This document shows, one piece after another, positions 35,175-46,446 of a DNA stretch of 64,000 bases. The stretch comes from Periplaneta americana (lineage: Eukaryota > Arthropoda > Insecta > Blattodea > Blattidae), in the NCBI RefSeq assembly GCF_040183065.1, contig NC_091130.1, forward strand, positions 29,176,359 to 29,240,358, read 5' to 3'. The notes below the pieces were generated by a model, which saw nothing but the letters and a program-made list of their open reading frames with translations, was not told the origin of the DNA and did not search any database. How positions within the stretch are numbered: position 1 is the stretch's first letter; each line of letters opens with the position of its first letter. The position numbers and the translations under genes are program-made.

Positions 35175-36042
35175 TAGGGCCCGGATTTTTCGAAAATGCA
35201 TATGTGCATATGGAAATGTATATTTTGAAGGTTAGTGCATGTTTCGGCATTTATTTAGTTTGTGTATGATGAATTATCTGACATTTCTGAACGAACTGTA
35301 AATATAGTAATGAATTTGTATGTTGGACATCCCTTGACACTACAGTATCCTTCCTATTTCAAGTGAAATGGAATGGGACCATACTTTCAGTAGACAGGTA
35401 GATGGACTTTGCAGACCTTTTTCACAAAAGGAATTTCTTACACTCCTTTCTCAATGCAGTAGTCTCTCATAGTTTGTGTTCATCTGTTGACTTGTTTTTC
35501 ATCTACTAATAGTTTATGTGGTGTTCTGTCAGATTAAACTAAAAATGCCTAAAGAGAAGTCCACTAAATCCTTTTTAATTAAACAGTGGATTTCAGGCAA
35601 TAGTGACTATTCAAGTGACAGTGATGTAGTGTATTGTCAGATATGTGAGAAGACTGTGAAATGCGAGATAAAGTTTCAACTAGAACAGCATTCGAAAACA
35701 AATGCACATCCCAGGTCAAAACAAAAGGGTAAGAACACGCAACAGTACTTTTAACTCAGACGAAAACACGTTCTGAAGTTAGTAAATTTTCTGCTGATCT
35801 TTGTAAAGCTTTTGTATGCAGTAACATTCCACTGCATAAATTAAATAATCCACATCTACAATCATTTCTTCAAAAATATTGTCTTAATCAAAGGAATGAA
35901 ACATGTATATCATTGAATTAAAATGAAATAATTCCTTTGGTTAGTGCATATTGTTTTGCTTTTAGTGCATATTTTCAACATTTTTAGTGCATATTTTCAT
36001 GCATATTTTAGGTATTTTCAGTGCATATATATCCGGGCCCTA
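35175..36042 (+). mobile_element. hAT transposon derivative with BED zinc finger
   Basis: Ends TAGGGCCCGG and CCGGGCCCTA with an exact 8-bp duplication GTTATAAC at 35167-35174 and 36043-36050. The plus-strand frame from 35545 starts MPKEKSTKSFLIKQWISGNS and carries a BED-like finger: CQIC (Cys-x2-Cys) then QLEQHSKTNAH (His-x5-His). Further downstream another frame reads LCKAFVCSNIPLHKLNNPHL, a piece typical of CGGBP1-like hAT proteins. The catalytic and dimerisation parts are absent. GTGCATATTTT repeats occupy the right end. Confidence 0.85.
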
Positions 36043-36270
36043 GTTATAACATACAGAACTATAATACAGAGGATACCAAATTCCTCAATCATAAATGTTG
36101 CTGAAAATATAGGATATCGTCTAGGTCTTCTTATTTTATACCCCAAGCATGAAACCAAACCATTTTTACCCTATTACTACACATTATGTTAGTGGATTAT
36201 AGCAATTTTTTTTAGTTGTTGGGTTGGATTTTCTTTTGCCAATTTTATTAAGAATATTAATATTAATAAA

Positions 36271-36735
36271 AGGGTTAGATTACTGGTTGTTCTGTATGGT
36301 TGTGAAGCTCTCACTTTGAGAGAGGAAAATAGGTTAAGGGTGTTTGAGAATAAAGTGCTTAGGAAAATATTTGGGGTTAAGAGGGATGAAGTTACAGGCG
36401 AATGGAGAAAGTTACACAATGCAGAACTGCACGCATTGTATTCATCACCTAACATGATTAGGAATATTAAATCCAGACGTTTGAGATGGACAGGGCACAT
36501 ACCATGTATGGGCGAATCCAGAAATGCGTATAGAGTGTTAGTTGGGAGACCTGAGGGGAAAAGATTTTTGGGGGGGCCGAGACACAGATGAGAGGATAAT
36601 ACTAAAATCAATTTGAGGGAGGTGGGATATGATGGTGGGAACTGGATTAATCTTGCTCAGGATAGGAACAATGGCTTATGTGAGGACGGCAATGAACCTC
36701 CAGGCTCTCTAAAAAGCTATTTTTAAATAAGTATC
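36271..36735 (+). pseudogene. LINE family T fragment, second copy
   Basis: Matches the 3' half of the copy at 34140-34985 from LLVVLYGCEA onward: VLRKIFGVKRDEVTGEWRKL, SRRLRWTGHIPCMGESRNAY, and then frame-broken sequence to the tail. Several substitutions and small indels; TAAG tail decayed. Confidence 0.8.
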
Positions 36736-37100
36736 AATAAAAGGGGAAAGGGATGCGAAAGTTATTAGCTTGTGTAATTTGATATTCGAACGTAATTAAT
36801 AATATTAATAAAGGGGTAAAGGAACTGGCCACCCTAGCCCTTTATCTCGTTAGTTGCCTTATAAGTGATGCCTTACTGTTGTCACTTATGAAGTTCAAAC
36901 CTGTCTTAGGACAGTTCACAATATTAATAAATAATACAGTAATAATAAATAAACAGTATACATTTTAAAGTGACATTCGGTTTTTGGAGTTTGCATTAAT
37001 CATTTAATGTGATCAAATAAAATAAAAATTAGTTTAGTCTCAAACTAGTTAATTTAATGTTGCCAGACAAAATAAATTTTAATATTGGATCAATCATAAG
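36736..37100. other. Intergenic sequence with dispersed repeat
   Basis: Positions about 36815-36915 match the repeat at 24700-24830 (CCCTTTATCTCGTTAGTTGC, CAAACCTGTCTTAGGACAGTT). Otherwise anonymous. Confidence 0.45.
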
Positions 37101-37109
37101 CAGAACAGA

Positions 37110-37630
37110 GTGGAAGCATTTTGTGAAATTGACATGGAGTTGTCATGCTTCATAATGTCGTTCAATTGCATCATTCGACTTTCTTAAAGAATGACCAATC
37201 CTCTTCCATTTATGCTTTTTAATTTGGATATCAGTGGGTTCTTCATTGGCTAGTTTCCATAAATTTGCTTATTATTACTGGCCAGTAGATATTTAAAATA
37301 CTCCTCAGACATCTGTACAGCTTTTACATTGCTTCTGAATATTTTTAATTTTGTGCTTATAGAGATGTATGTATTCTCCCAAATATGATAAAGTTGGACG
37401 AATATGGAATTTGCTCTCTTTATTCTATTAATAACATCATGAAATGTTCCACCAGTTTGGCTAACTGTACTCCTGAGATAAGTGAATGAAGAAACTGATT
37501 CTATTGCCTTCCAATCATTTGTTTTCTCTGAGTTTTAGAACTTTTGTTTGTTTTATTTTTCCAGTATTGATTTTCAAGCCTGCTGAACCAGAAATTTTAT
37601 GCAAAGAAACTGACTAGTAGGTGGTTGTTC
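37110..37630 (-). pseudogene. Degenerate LINE reverse transcriptase fragment
   Basis: Read on the minus strand, broken frames give GLKINTGKTK-like sequence (about 37590-37555), SQTGGTFHDVINRIKRANS (about 37470-37410) and SISTKLKIFRSNVKAVQM (about 37365-37310), the order found after the catalytic box in many LINE reverse transcriptases. Highly decayed, with many frame changes, so older than the TAAG-tailed copies. Confidence 0.5.
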
Positions 37631-37768
37631 ATTTTGTTGTTGCATCTTCAAGCCTCTGCATATGGCTTAGGTCGAGCTTTCAAAATTGTAATTTTATACC
37701 AACAGATAACCTATATATATTTTAATTTGAAAATTTAAAAATTAATATGCTAAAAATAGAAAGGAAAT

Positions 37769-38419
37769 AATAGTACATTATGCAACGAGCCTATAATGGT
37801 AGTAATTAAGATGTGAGTATGTTCATGAAACTCGCTTGCGCTCATTTCATAATTTTCATATGAGCATTTTAATTACCATTATAGGCAAGTTTCATACGAC
37901 TTTTTATGCTCGACCATATTTATAACTTGAAATTATTCATAAGTATTTATATTATTCTTATCTGACTGGGGAGCGGAAGTGACTTTGCGCAATATCTCGT
38001 AAATTGTGAGATGTGCGCAGATGCGAAAGTATTGATTTTTCCGAGGAACAAATGTCATTGACCTTGATATAATCTAGAGAGTAAAATGAACATTAATCTT
38101 GATATAACCTGGAAATTGATTTAGACATTGAAAAACGAGATGACAAATTGAATTTATTTGAATATTATTTACAATTAACGCTAATTATTATAGTAACAGA
38201 ACATAACCTTTTGTGACAGTATTGGATTTCCAGCCTCCGTGATGTTTCGCTAGTTGTCTTTCGATTGCATATCCGAGAATAATCGATACTTGCGCTTTCA
38301 TATTGCTTTCTGATTGGTGGAAAACCTGAACTTTAATGAATAGGTGTACTTTAATGAGGTCCATTAAAGGGCTGTTACCAGGTGTATAATTACTACATTT
38401 CAGCATGGTCGAGCATAAA
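37769..38419 (-). mobile_element. Palindromic element family M, copy 2 (inverted)
   Basis: Inverse orientation to copies 1 and 3. It runs from the palindromic tail (AATAGTACATTATGCAACGA) to the start motif (GGTCGAGCATAAA). It ends only 94 bases before the Cas poly(A) signal at 38513-38518. Very similar to copy 3. Confidence 0.8.
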
Positions 38420-38512
38420 AATAATTTTCACTCACATGACATACGACTTAAGAGGATCTTAGAGTCCAGTTTGAAAATAATAGAAGAAAATACGAGCAGT
38501 ATACAGATATAC

Positions 38513-38518
38513 TTTATT
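38513..38518 (-). terminator. Poly(A) signal of the Cas gene
   Basis: Minus-strand AATAAA (plus TTTATT), 1.1 kb after the Cas stop codon. Sequence between (38519-39657) has no repeat of a known family and is taken as 3' UTR. Confidence 0.5.
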
Positions 38519-39657
38519 CAGTCATGAAATACGGTACGATTGATTTCACTTTTCACATACAACCATTATTAAAACAAAGTTGGTTGTTCCATAGAACAGA
38601 AATATTATGTAACAAAAATTTAAAATTTTTTCAGAAAAAATTCGAAAAGTCAAGTGTGATAAATAATACATAATTATGTACACTTAAATAAATTTACATA
38701 TGTCGTAAAAAAATTTACACTTTTTTTTTTTTTCATTAATTCATACTTTGTCAGCGTACATACATGCATATAGGCCTCCCCCTGCAGGAGATAACAGTTC
38801 ACATCGGTCCATTTCACACCACCAAAACATTTATACTTAAATTCAAGTCTTGACATATTGGAAACTGTACAGTCACATCAATTATTCGATAGCTATAAGG
38901 AACTTATATTAAGTTGTGCATGACGAGCGTAATTAAGGTCTTGCATAAATTATACTTGAGCTACATGTAATAGATCACAACCCATTATCATTGGAATATA
39001 TTGTTATTCGTGAAGAAACACTCTTCCTAATGTAATCGGCCTATTGTTGTATGTAATGAGTTGAAAATCATCTTGTTTAATTCCTACTGTTCATCTATTT
39101 AGTGACTTCTTGCTGTTCACTGTGAGGATTTGTATACTTCAGTTGAGACTATCCTTGCAGGTGTCTAATTAGCCGTTTTAAAATAGCAAATTGTATATTC
39201 CTGGAGAGTGATACCAAGAGAAAAAAATAACTGATCCAGAAACTGCTGATCTGCAAGAACTGTTCCATTAAATACAAACGTTAGCATCTCTTGTGAGATC
39301 AGGGAATAAAACCACTACACTGAGCAATGTTTTTACTCTTCTTAAATTTCACAGTGCCATAAAAAGGGGAAGCATTTAATTTACAAGTACCATTCTCTGT
39401 GAGAACAGGCAGTTCGTCAACTAGTGCACTATGTGCTTTGTGTGGAATCTTGATACTGAATGGAATATGGAATGAGAAAGCAAGCACATATTGTTTCACT
39501 TTACGTTTCCAGGTGACACAGATGGCAATGTAATAGCTTCCGTCTCTGCGATATTTTACTGTGGAATGTATTGATATTCTATACTATTTTAGGCATTGAA
39601 GTCGATGTTGGATAGGCTCTCTGATGTACATACACACGATATCTAAGGGGCTCATTC
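38519..39657 (-). other. Probable 3' UTR of the Cas gene
   Basis: About 1.1 kb between the stop codon and the first strong poly(A) signal. No coding signal; a T run at 38719-38732. Earlier weak signals cannot be excluded. Confidence 0.5.
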
Positions 39658-40830
39658 CTATTGCGTGATGACCGGTTGCTGTGCTGCTTGGACCATACTG
39701 AGCTTCAAGTCCCTAGCAAGATGAGAGATGTCTACAACAGAGTCCACCATTTCCTGAACTGCGGTGACACTTGGAAACTGGAGAGCTGCCTTCTTGGTTT
39801 TGTGTACGGTCGCTGCAAGGGCCTCGGACAAGGCATTGGCACACTGTAGCACTCGCGCCCTCACCTCGGGACGCACCACATTGCGATGCACCGTGTCTCC
39901 GATGTGAACTAACCTGTGGGCACTGAGCACAACGAACTTACCATGTGCGAGGAATACTTTAGGGGGTTGGTTGTGTTCTACAGTCTGGAGGAACGCGTCG
40001 ATGGCATGGGTTAGATGCGTGGTGTAAGTTACTGTTTGGGCTGCATAGAAAGTTAAGACTTGCCGATCATTAGGGTCTAATTCACCATCACCTGCTGCCG
40101 CCTTAGGTTCACTTATGACTGCTGCCGATTCTGCTTCTTTCACAAGTACATCGTAGGATTTCCGAAGTTCTGCTGGAAGAGCGTCACGAATTTCTGCATG
40201 CTGCTGAGCAACACTCTCCCTCGATTCCAGATTAACATAATCATAGTCTTCAAGCCATTCATTGTTGTTGTTTCCAGGAGGAGTTGAAGCCCTCTTGAAA
40301 AGTAGTGTGGAGTTGCCTTGTATGAACGATGCTGTTTGCCTCACATCTTCTGTGAGTGCCCTGGCACATGCAACGAGTTGGTCGAGAGCATCTGGTGGTT
40401 GTGGAGTTGTCCGTTTTCCTTCTGCTTGGTCATCTTCTGGGCGAACAAGAGCGTCGATGGACCATTCCATGCCATCTAATGTTGCGGCTGCCTCCTGAAC
40501 AAGCCTGTCTGCATCTCGTAATGCCTTGACTAATGGTCGTAATTTCACTGCGAGGCCTTTATCAGGAGCCCTGCCTGCATTTCCTAATGCTCCTTCACCG
40601 AACTCGGCGAGGTCGTGGAGAGAGGTGCGCAGCCTCACCACTGCCAACTTTATATCCATTAATTTTGGCTCAAGCCGCTCTTTGCAGCGCCACTGAGGTC
40701 CTGCATATCCGAGCAGTCTGGAAATGGCAGCAGTGGCTTCACTTTGCAGCCTAGCCAAAGAATCAAGAGCCGAATTCAGCTCCAATGGAAGTTCACGAGG
40801 TGTAGGATTTGGTGCTGGTACGTCATACAG
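39658..40830 (-). CDS. p130CAS: p130Cas/BCAR1-family scaffold protein, terminal exon
   Basis: After acceptor TCTTTTGCAG the exon encodes 390 residues, LYDVPAPNPTPRELPLELNS to VQAAQQPVITQ and TAG. Residues about 18-130 form the serine-rich four-helix region (LDSLARLQSEATAAISRLLG, LEPKLMDIKLAVVRLRTSLH). EWLEDYDYVNLES (about 195-207) holds the YDYV motif that binds Src-family SH2 domains. The last 150 residues are the C-terminal FAT-like domain used for partner binding and dimerisation (VLTFYAAQTVTYTTHLTHAI, VFLAHGKFVVLSAHRLVHIG). Cas proteins are cytoplasmic docking proteins at focal adhesions that link FAK/Src to Crk and cell migration. The exon starts in phase 0, matching the exon at 45059-44638. 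GC content is clearly higher than the surroundings, as for a conserved exon. Confidence 0.93.
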   Translation of the reverse strand: MYDVPAPNPTPRELPLELNSALDSLARLQSEATAAISRLLGYAGPQWRCKERLEPKLMDIKLAVVRLRTSLHDLAEFGEGALGNAGRAPDKGLAVKLRPLVKALRDADRLVQEAAATLDGMEWSIDALVRPEDDQAEGKRTTPQPPDALDQLVACARALTEDVRQTASFIQGNSTLLFKRASTPPGNNNNEWLEDYDYVNLESRESVAQQHAEIRDALPAELRKSYDVLVKEAESAAVISEPKAAAGDGELDPNDRQVLTFYAAQTVTYTTHLTHAIDAFLQTVEHNQPPKVFLAHGKFVVLSAHRLVHIGDTVHRNVVRPEVRARVLQCANALSEALAATVHKTKKAALQFPSVTAVQEMVDSVVDISHLARDLKLSMVQAAQQPVITQ

Positions 40831-41024
40831 CTGCAAAAGATAAAAGAAGTACAAATTAATACATGTACCTGTAACTTACACAATATGAATTTAATTATGT
40901 AACAACATAGAATACAGTACAAATTCATTAATGATTAGGATATGTTGTACAGAACAATTAAATCACAGGCTGAAATAACTTTAATGCAAATTTGCTCTGG
41001 CTTCTTTTCAGTGCTCATAATACT

Positions 41025-41667
41025 TTTATGCTCGACCATGCTGAAATGTAATTATACACCTGGTAGCAGCCCTTTAATGGACCTCATTAAAGTACACCTA
41101 TTCATTAAAGTTTAGGTGTTCCACCAATCAGAAAACACCATTGTAGCAATATGAAAGCGCAAGTATCGATTATTCTCGGATATGCAATCGAAAGACAACT
41201 AGCGAAATGTCACGGAGGCTGGAAATCCAATACTGTCGCAGAAGGTTATGTTCTGTTACTATAATAATTAGCGTTAATTATAAATAATATTAAAATAAAT
41301 TCAATTTGTCATCTCGTTTTTCAATGTCGAAATCAATTTCAAGGTTATATCAAGATTAATGTTCATTTTACTCTCTAGATTATAGCAAGATCAATGACAT
41401 TTGTTCCTCGGAAAAAATCAATACTTCCGCGTCTGCGCACATCTCACAATTTACGAGATATTGCACAAGGTCAGTTCCGCTCCCCAGTCAGATAAGAATA
41501 ACATGAATACTTATGAATAATTTCAAGTTAGAAATATGGTCGAGCATAAAAAATCGTATGCAACTTGCCTATAATGGTAATTAAGATGCTCGTATGAAAA
41601 TTATGAAACGAGCTTGCGCTCGCGTCTTAATTACTACCATTATAGGCTCGTTGCATAATGTACTATT
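41025..41667 (+). mobile_element. Palindromic element family M, copy 3
   Basis: Starts TTTATGCTCGACCATGCTG and ends TGTACTATT, with the inverse start motif at about 41536-41550 and the palindromic tail GCCTATAATGGTAATTAAGA ... inverse. It lies in a Cas intron on the plus strand, opposite to copy 2. Confidence 0.8.
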
Positions 41668-41899
41668 GTACTACGTGCCCAAGTTAAATCTGCATCTGGA
41701 AAGAATGTGAATCATCATTCCCTCTCCTTCTCCCTCCGGCCTTTGTGACCTATGAGTAAATACTAAGCTGATAAAGAGGTGTTTACTGTTCGTGTCAGCA
41801 AATTGTATGCGATAGTGGTGAATACACGTATATCGGAGGTGCTGAAAGTATTATGCCCGTATAAATAATGTAAAAGTGTTAATATTATGCACGGTATTT

Positions 41900-42203
41900 C
41901 TTACACATTATATACATTATCTCACTTATTGGATTCCCATCATAACCTAGACACACGATCACAACACTCCTCAATATTATCCATTCCCTCCCACCGAACA
42001 TCCTCATAATCATCTTCTTTCACTGTGGCTGTTCCTCGGCTTTGGAATTCCCTACCAAGTAATGTCAGGGACTGTCACACATCAAACCAATTTAAGAATA
42101 GGCTAACGAAATATTTTTCTAACAATTCAGGTTTCTCAATGTTTAATGGTCATTTATATCACAGATAAACATCTAAATTATCTCATCATCATCATCATCA
42201 TCA

Positions 42204-42253
<50 letters not shown>

Positions 42254-43052
42254 ACTATTTCTTACCAATGTTTATTATTGTTACACTAACATTACTTATC
42301 CAACTTTCATTATTTACTTTCATGTTGTTTTATGGTATAGATACAGACGTGGACAAATTATTAGCAAAATTGAAGATTTTTATTATATATTTTTTCAAAA
42401 TATGATTCTTCAATTTAGACTACAGTTGACATTTTTGCGTATTTCCAAATTATTAGCAAAATTGAAGCTTTGTATTGTATATTTTTATAAAATTCAACTC
42501 TTCAATTTGGACTACATTTGATATTTTTGCATATTTACAAATTATTAACAAAACTGAAGGTTTTCATTATATATTTTTACAAAATTCGATTCTTCAATTT
42601 GGAATACAGTTGACATTTTGGATATTTCCAAATTATTAGCAAAACTGATGATTTTTATTTTATAGTTTTACAAAATTTGACTCTTCAATTTAGACTGTAG
42701 TTGACATTTTTGCTAATTTACAAATTATTAACAAAATTGAAGATTTTTATTATATATTTTTACAAAATTTAACTCTTCACTTTAAACTACAGTTGACATT
42801 TTTGCATATTTTTGTCTACTGTAATGATAGAAATATGCAAAATTGTCAACTGTAGTCTAAATTGAAAAGTCAAATTTTGTAAACAGAATTATCATAAAAA
42901 TCGTCAATTTTGTTAATAATTTGTCCACGTCTGTATTAATGTAATAACTATGTAAGCAATTGTATTCAATTAGAATTAGAGTCTGGCTGGGCGGAAGAGA
43001 AGGCCTACTGGCCTTAGCTCTGCCAGATTAAATAAATAAATAATTAAATAAT
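41900..43052 (+). mobile_element. LINE 3' end with nested mariner MITE
   Basis: Plus-strand frame at about 42026-42165 reads VAVPRLWNSLPSNVRDCHTS and NQFKNRLTKYFSNNSG, a common reverse transcriptase C-terminus of the Jockey/CR1 sort. An ATC/ATT microsatellite follows (42182-42250), then an inserted MITE (42344-42933), then the 3' UTR with GCCTACTGGCCTTAGCTCTG and an AAATAAATAAAT tail (43028-43050). Clade assignment is tentative. Confidence 0.65.
42344..42933. mobile_element. Mariner-type MITE with internal tandem repeats
   Basis: Inverted ends CAGACGTGGACAAATTATTA of about 30 bases, TA on both sides (42342-42343, 42934-42935). The interior is five tandem units of about 93 bases, each with AAATTATTA.CAAAA, CTTCAATTT and GTTGACATTTTTGC, followed by one inverted unit. 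No coding sequence. Confidence 0.85.
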
Positions 43053-43224
43053 TATTATTAACTTCACTCACAGACGAAACAGTAGGTTGTACACTAACAA
43101 CTAGAGCAATTAGAGATACTAGCACTTGTCTCTTGCATTCACGGGATGCAAATTTAACTTGGGGACATAATATGTGTGTTAATCTTTCAAACAATTTCAG
43201 GGAAAATCTTGTATATTACTTTAT

Positions 43225-43500
43225 TAGAATGACTACACCATTACTAGAGTTTCTGCTTTCCATGCTGGTAACCTGAATTCGAATCCTGGTGGGTCCAACT
43301 GGAATTTGTAGTGGACAAAGACAGACAGTGTTTAGTGATAGGTTTTTGTGAGATACTCCCATTTCCTCTACTAGTATGCCAACATTGCTCTATTAATTAT
43401 AATCATATGTTATGTACCCAGTAGTTCATCTCTTATGGTGCACTAAGGGCAAAGCCTTCATGGTGGCTGAAAGAACTACAAGCTGCCTGACAATAGTAGG
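43225..43500 (+). repeat. SINE, family E
   Basis: tRNA-like box B ATTCGAATCC at about 43278, then GGAATTTGTAGTGGACAAAG and a tail shared with 22600-22885. Confidence 0.6.
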
Positions 43501-43782
43501 CCAATTATGGTAAAGCTAAAAATATAATATTTATAACTGATCTACAGAGGTATATGGCTCCATATGACAAAATTTTCTCTTCTCTATAAAATTCATTAGA
43601 CAATTGTAGGTTCTTATGTCGCACTCCCAGTGAAATATTGTCGTAAGTCGAAAATTGCGTCTTGTAAAGATATGCTATTTCCTGCTAAAATACTGCTGTA
43701 AAAATGTTTTAACAAATAGATTCCAAAACCTTTGATAATTTACCATTTTATTATTACAAATTCCTACCTCCAACCAGTAAAA

Positions 43783-44390
43783 CTTACTTACAGCTTTTAA
43801 GGAACCCAGAGGTTCATTGTCGCCCTCACATAAGCCCGCCATCGGTCCCTATCCTGAGCAAGATTAATCCAGTCTCTATCATCATATCCTACCTCCCTCA
43901 AATCCATTTTAATATTATTCTTCCATCTACGTCTCGGCCTCCCCAAAGGTCTTTTTCCTCCGGCCTCCCAACTAACACTTTATATGCATTTCTGGATTCG
44001 CCTATACTTACTACTACATGCCCTGTCCATCTCAAATGTCTGGATTTAATGTTCCTAATTATGTCAGGTGAAGAATGCAATGTGTGCAGTTCTGCGTTGC
44101 GTAACTTTCTCCATTTTCCTGTAACTTCATCCCTCTTAGCCCCAAATATTTTTCTAAGAACCTTATTTTCAAACACCGTTAATCTCTGTTCCTTTCTCAA
44201 AGTGAGAGCCCAATTTTCACAACCATAAGAACAACTGGTAATATGTTTTATAAATCCCAGCTTTAAGGTTTTTTGACAGCAGATTAGATGACAAAAGCTT
44301 CGCAACTGAATAATAACAAGCATTTCCCATATTTATTCTGTGTTTAATTTCCTCCCGAGTGTCATTTATATTTGTTACTGTTGCAAATGT
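43783..44390 (-). pseudogene. LINE family T fragment, third copy
   Basis: Minus-strand copy with TAAG tail (TTACTTAC at 43784-43791) and frames VTNINDTREEIKHRINMGNA, VLRKIFGAKRDEVTGKWRKL and SRHLRWTGHVVVSIGESRNA. 5' truncated before YADD; frames are broken. In a Cas intron and in sense with the Cas gene. Confidence 0.85.
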
Positions 44391-44637
44391 GTGGTTTCGT
44401 AACAAGTTGTTTTTTACGGTGATGGGATGTTAGCCCTTCACCCAGTTCCCAGTTGGGAGCAGTAAAACAGTGTGTGAAATTATTTACGAAAGTAATAAGT
44501 GATTTTCGACATACAGCAGTATTTTACCGGGTGTGCAATATGCCATATGACCCCCATGACAGCACTGTTTCAACCTAATGATTGAGGGAGAGTCTCTTGT
44601 TAGCTTCAAAATGAGGAGAGATTAAAGGTGAAAATAC

Positions 44638-45059
44638 CTGCTGCTGAATCTGGTGTAGTTGCAACTGAGGTCCGCCTCTGGTAGGTCGTGGCACATCATA
44701 CTCCGACGCTAGTGCAAGACTGGATCTGTTGGAACTGGACATCGAGTCTGCAGTGAGAGAACTGGCGGAACTGCTGGGTGTCAGCTGCTGTTGCTGTTGT
44801 AGCAGTAGAACATTGCCTCCTGCCGGTGTGGTGCCCAGTGGTCGAGGCACATCATAGCTGTCAGTTGAGTCTCGCCGACCTGGAGATGCTGCATTTGCTG
44901 GAGGAGCAGGAGATGTGCGCCAACAGGAGCGTGGTGTGTCGTAATTGGCTGGGACTGGCGTGGCCCTTGGAGGAATATCATATGATTCACTTCCTCCACT
45001 TATGTCCACTGGCTGATCACCAGAGCCAGAAGAACGTGGTGGAGGGACTGAGTATCGAC
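44638..45059 (-). CDS. p130CAS: p130Cas-family scaffold protein, substrate-domain exon
   Basis: Opens after AATCAATTTCAG with the last two bases of a glycine codon and encodes RYSVPPPRSSGSGDQPVDIS ... ending LHQIQQQ before donor GTATTT. It carries YxxP motifs YSVP, YDIP, YDTP, YDVP and YDVP, the tyrosines phosphorylated by Src to recruit Crk SH2 domains. A polyglutamine run (LLLQQQQQLTPSSSAS) and serine-rich linker are seen. Phase fits both neighbouring exons (1 upstream, 0 downstream). Failure to splice would add 21 residues (VFSPLISPHFEANKRLSLNH) before a stop, giving a form without the C-terminal domains. Confidence 0.9.
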
Positions 45060-45488
45060 CTGAAATTGATTAGTTTGCATAAAATGAAATGAATCAAGCT
45101 GATGGTTACAAATAAATTGCAATTATAATCTGGCTATGGACTTTGACCCTTATTCAATTTCATCAGCAGTCTTTCACTGCAACTATGTATGTATGTATGT
45201 AACCAATGCCCATCCACTTCGCTTTACGTGATTCGGGTTCCACGTATTGCGGATAGATGGCAATACATCACTTCGGCGGCCACACTGTACATGATGTGTA
45301 TCTGTGGAGAGTTATGTCGTGTACTAGGGTGAGTGTAGTGTAGTGTAGGGAAGGGGTGATGATGATGAAGGGAGAAGGGGAAACCTGGTGCCGGCACTTA
45401 GCCTACTCCTGTCAAGGGGGCTAAACAACAACAACCTCTTTGTATGTAATGATGTCATTTTAATTAATGAATGTACAATACTTTATAC

Positions 45489-46004
45489 CAGAGTCTCTCA
45501 AACTTTTTTGAAGTGGGGACCACTTTTTAAAGTCAGAACAGTTCCGCGGACCACCTTACTCTTGTTCCCTTCAAAAGCAAATTTATCATTTTCGAAGCAT
45601 ATTTTAATACCAGTATACTTATATTTTAAAATTGATTTAAAGTTCGGTACTTTGGTCCCCTGTTATGAATTCAGGTGGTCCCTGGCTGGGTTACAGGCGC
45701 GGCGCCAGATGTACAGGGAAAAGATGGCGAGAAACACCACGTGTGCTTTAAACCCCTCTTTTGTTGCTGAGAGTAGAGTGGGAAGTCGATAGACGGGTAG
45801 GGTAATAAATTTCATAAAATGTCAGTACTGAGAGAAAAAGTGATATTCGATTGCCATGTGTCATTTCCAAACTCTGACATTTTAAGCTATAGTGAGATAC
45901 GCAATTCGTTTGAATTTTTATTTTCTTCTGTCTTTTTTGAAGGACCACAAGGGCAGACCTCGAGGACCACAGGTGGTCCGCAGACCATAGTTTGAGAAAC
46001 GCTG
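45489..46004. mobile_element. Charlie-like hAT MITE
   Basis: Ends CAGAGTCTCTCAAACTTTTT and TAGTTTGAGAAACGCTG, with the typical GGACCAC motif next to each, and an exact 8-bp duplication CTTTATAC (45481-45488, 46005-46012). 516 bp, no transposase. Confidence 0.9.
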
Positions 46005-46198
46005 CTTTATACTGTAAAACAAAATTTAGAACTAAACAAAAATCTGAGTGGGTTGTATCGGAATTGTGCGAGGGTTGTAGGCACAGTAATTTTGTCATTG
46101 TAACGAAAGAGGTACTTCGATTTATTATAAAAGCAGAAAATCATTTTTTACAACAACAACCTATATATTTTTCGTTAATGATACTAATTAAATTATGG

Positions 46199-46415
46199 TT
46201 TATTTAACGACGCTCGCAACTATCGAGGTTATATCAGCGTCGCCGGTGTGCTGGGATTTTGTCCAGCAGGAATTCTTTTACATGCCAGTAAATCTACTGA
46301 CATGAGCCTGTTGCATTTAAGTACACTTAAATGCCATCGACCTGGGCCAGGATCGAAACCGCAACCTCGAGCACAAAAGGCCAGCACTATAACAACTGCG
46401 CTACCCAGGTCGACG
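46199..46415 (-). repeat. tRNA-derived SINE, family D
   Basis: Minus-strand head GGTAGCGCAGTTGTTATAGT (box A) and GTTTCGATCC (box B), then body with GACATGAGCCTGTTGCATTT on the plus strand and a tail ending in CGACGCTCG. The sister copy is at 53298-53520. Confidence 0.85.
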
Positions 46416-46446
46416 TTAATGATACTTTTTTTTTTTAGCTTATAAT

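Larger units (their letters stand above)
40831..44637 (-). other. Cas intron (3.8 kb), repeat-filled
   Basis: Bounded on the minus strand by GTATTT at 44637 and TTTTGCAG at 40831, phase 0. It contains family M copy 3, a LINE 3' end with a nested MITE (41900-43052), a family E SINE (43225-43500) and a family T LINE (43783-44390). Confidence 0.85.

Noticed and set aside
36189-36611. 140-residue minus-strand open frame
   Set aside because: Antisense shadow of a LINE family T fragment.
39661-40754. Plus-strand frames opposite the Cas terminal exon
   Set aside because: They are antisense shadows of a conserved, spliced coding exon.
42182-42250. Possible direct-repeat array of CRISPR type
   Set aside because: Simple ATC/ATT microsatellite without spacers; the genome is eukaryotic.
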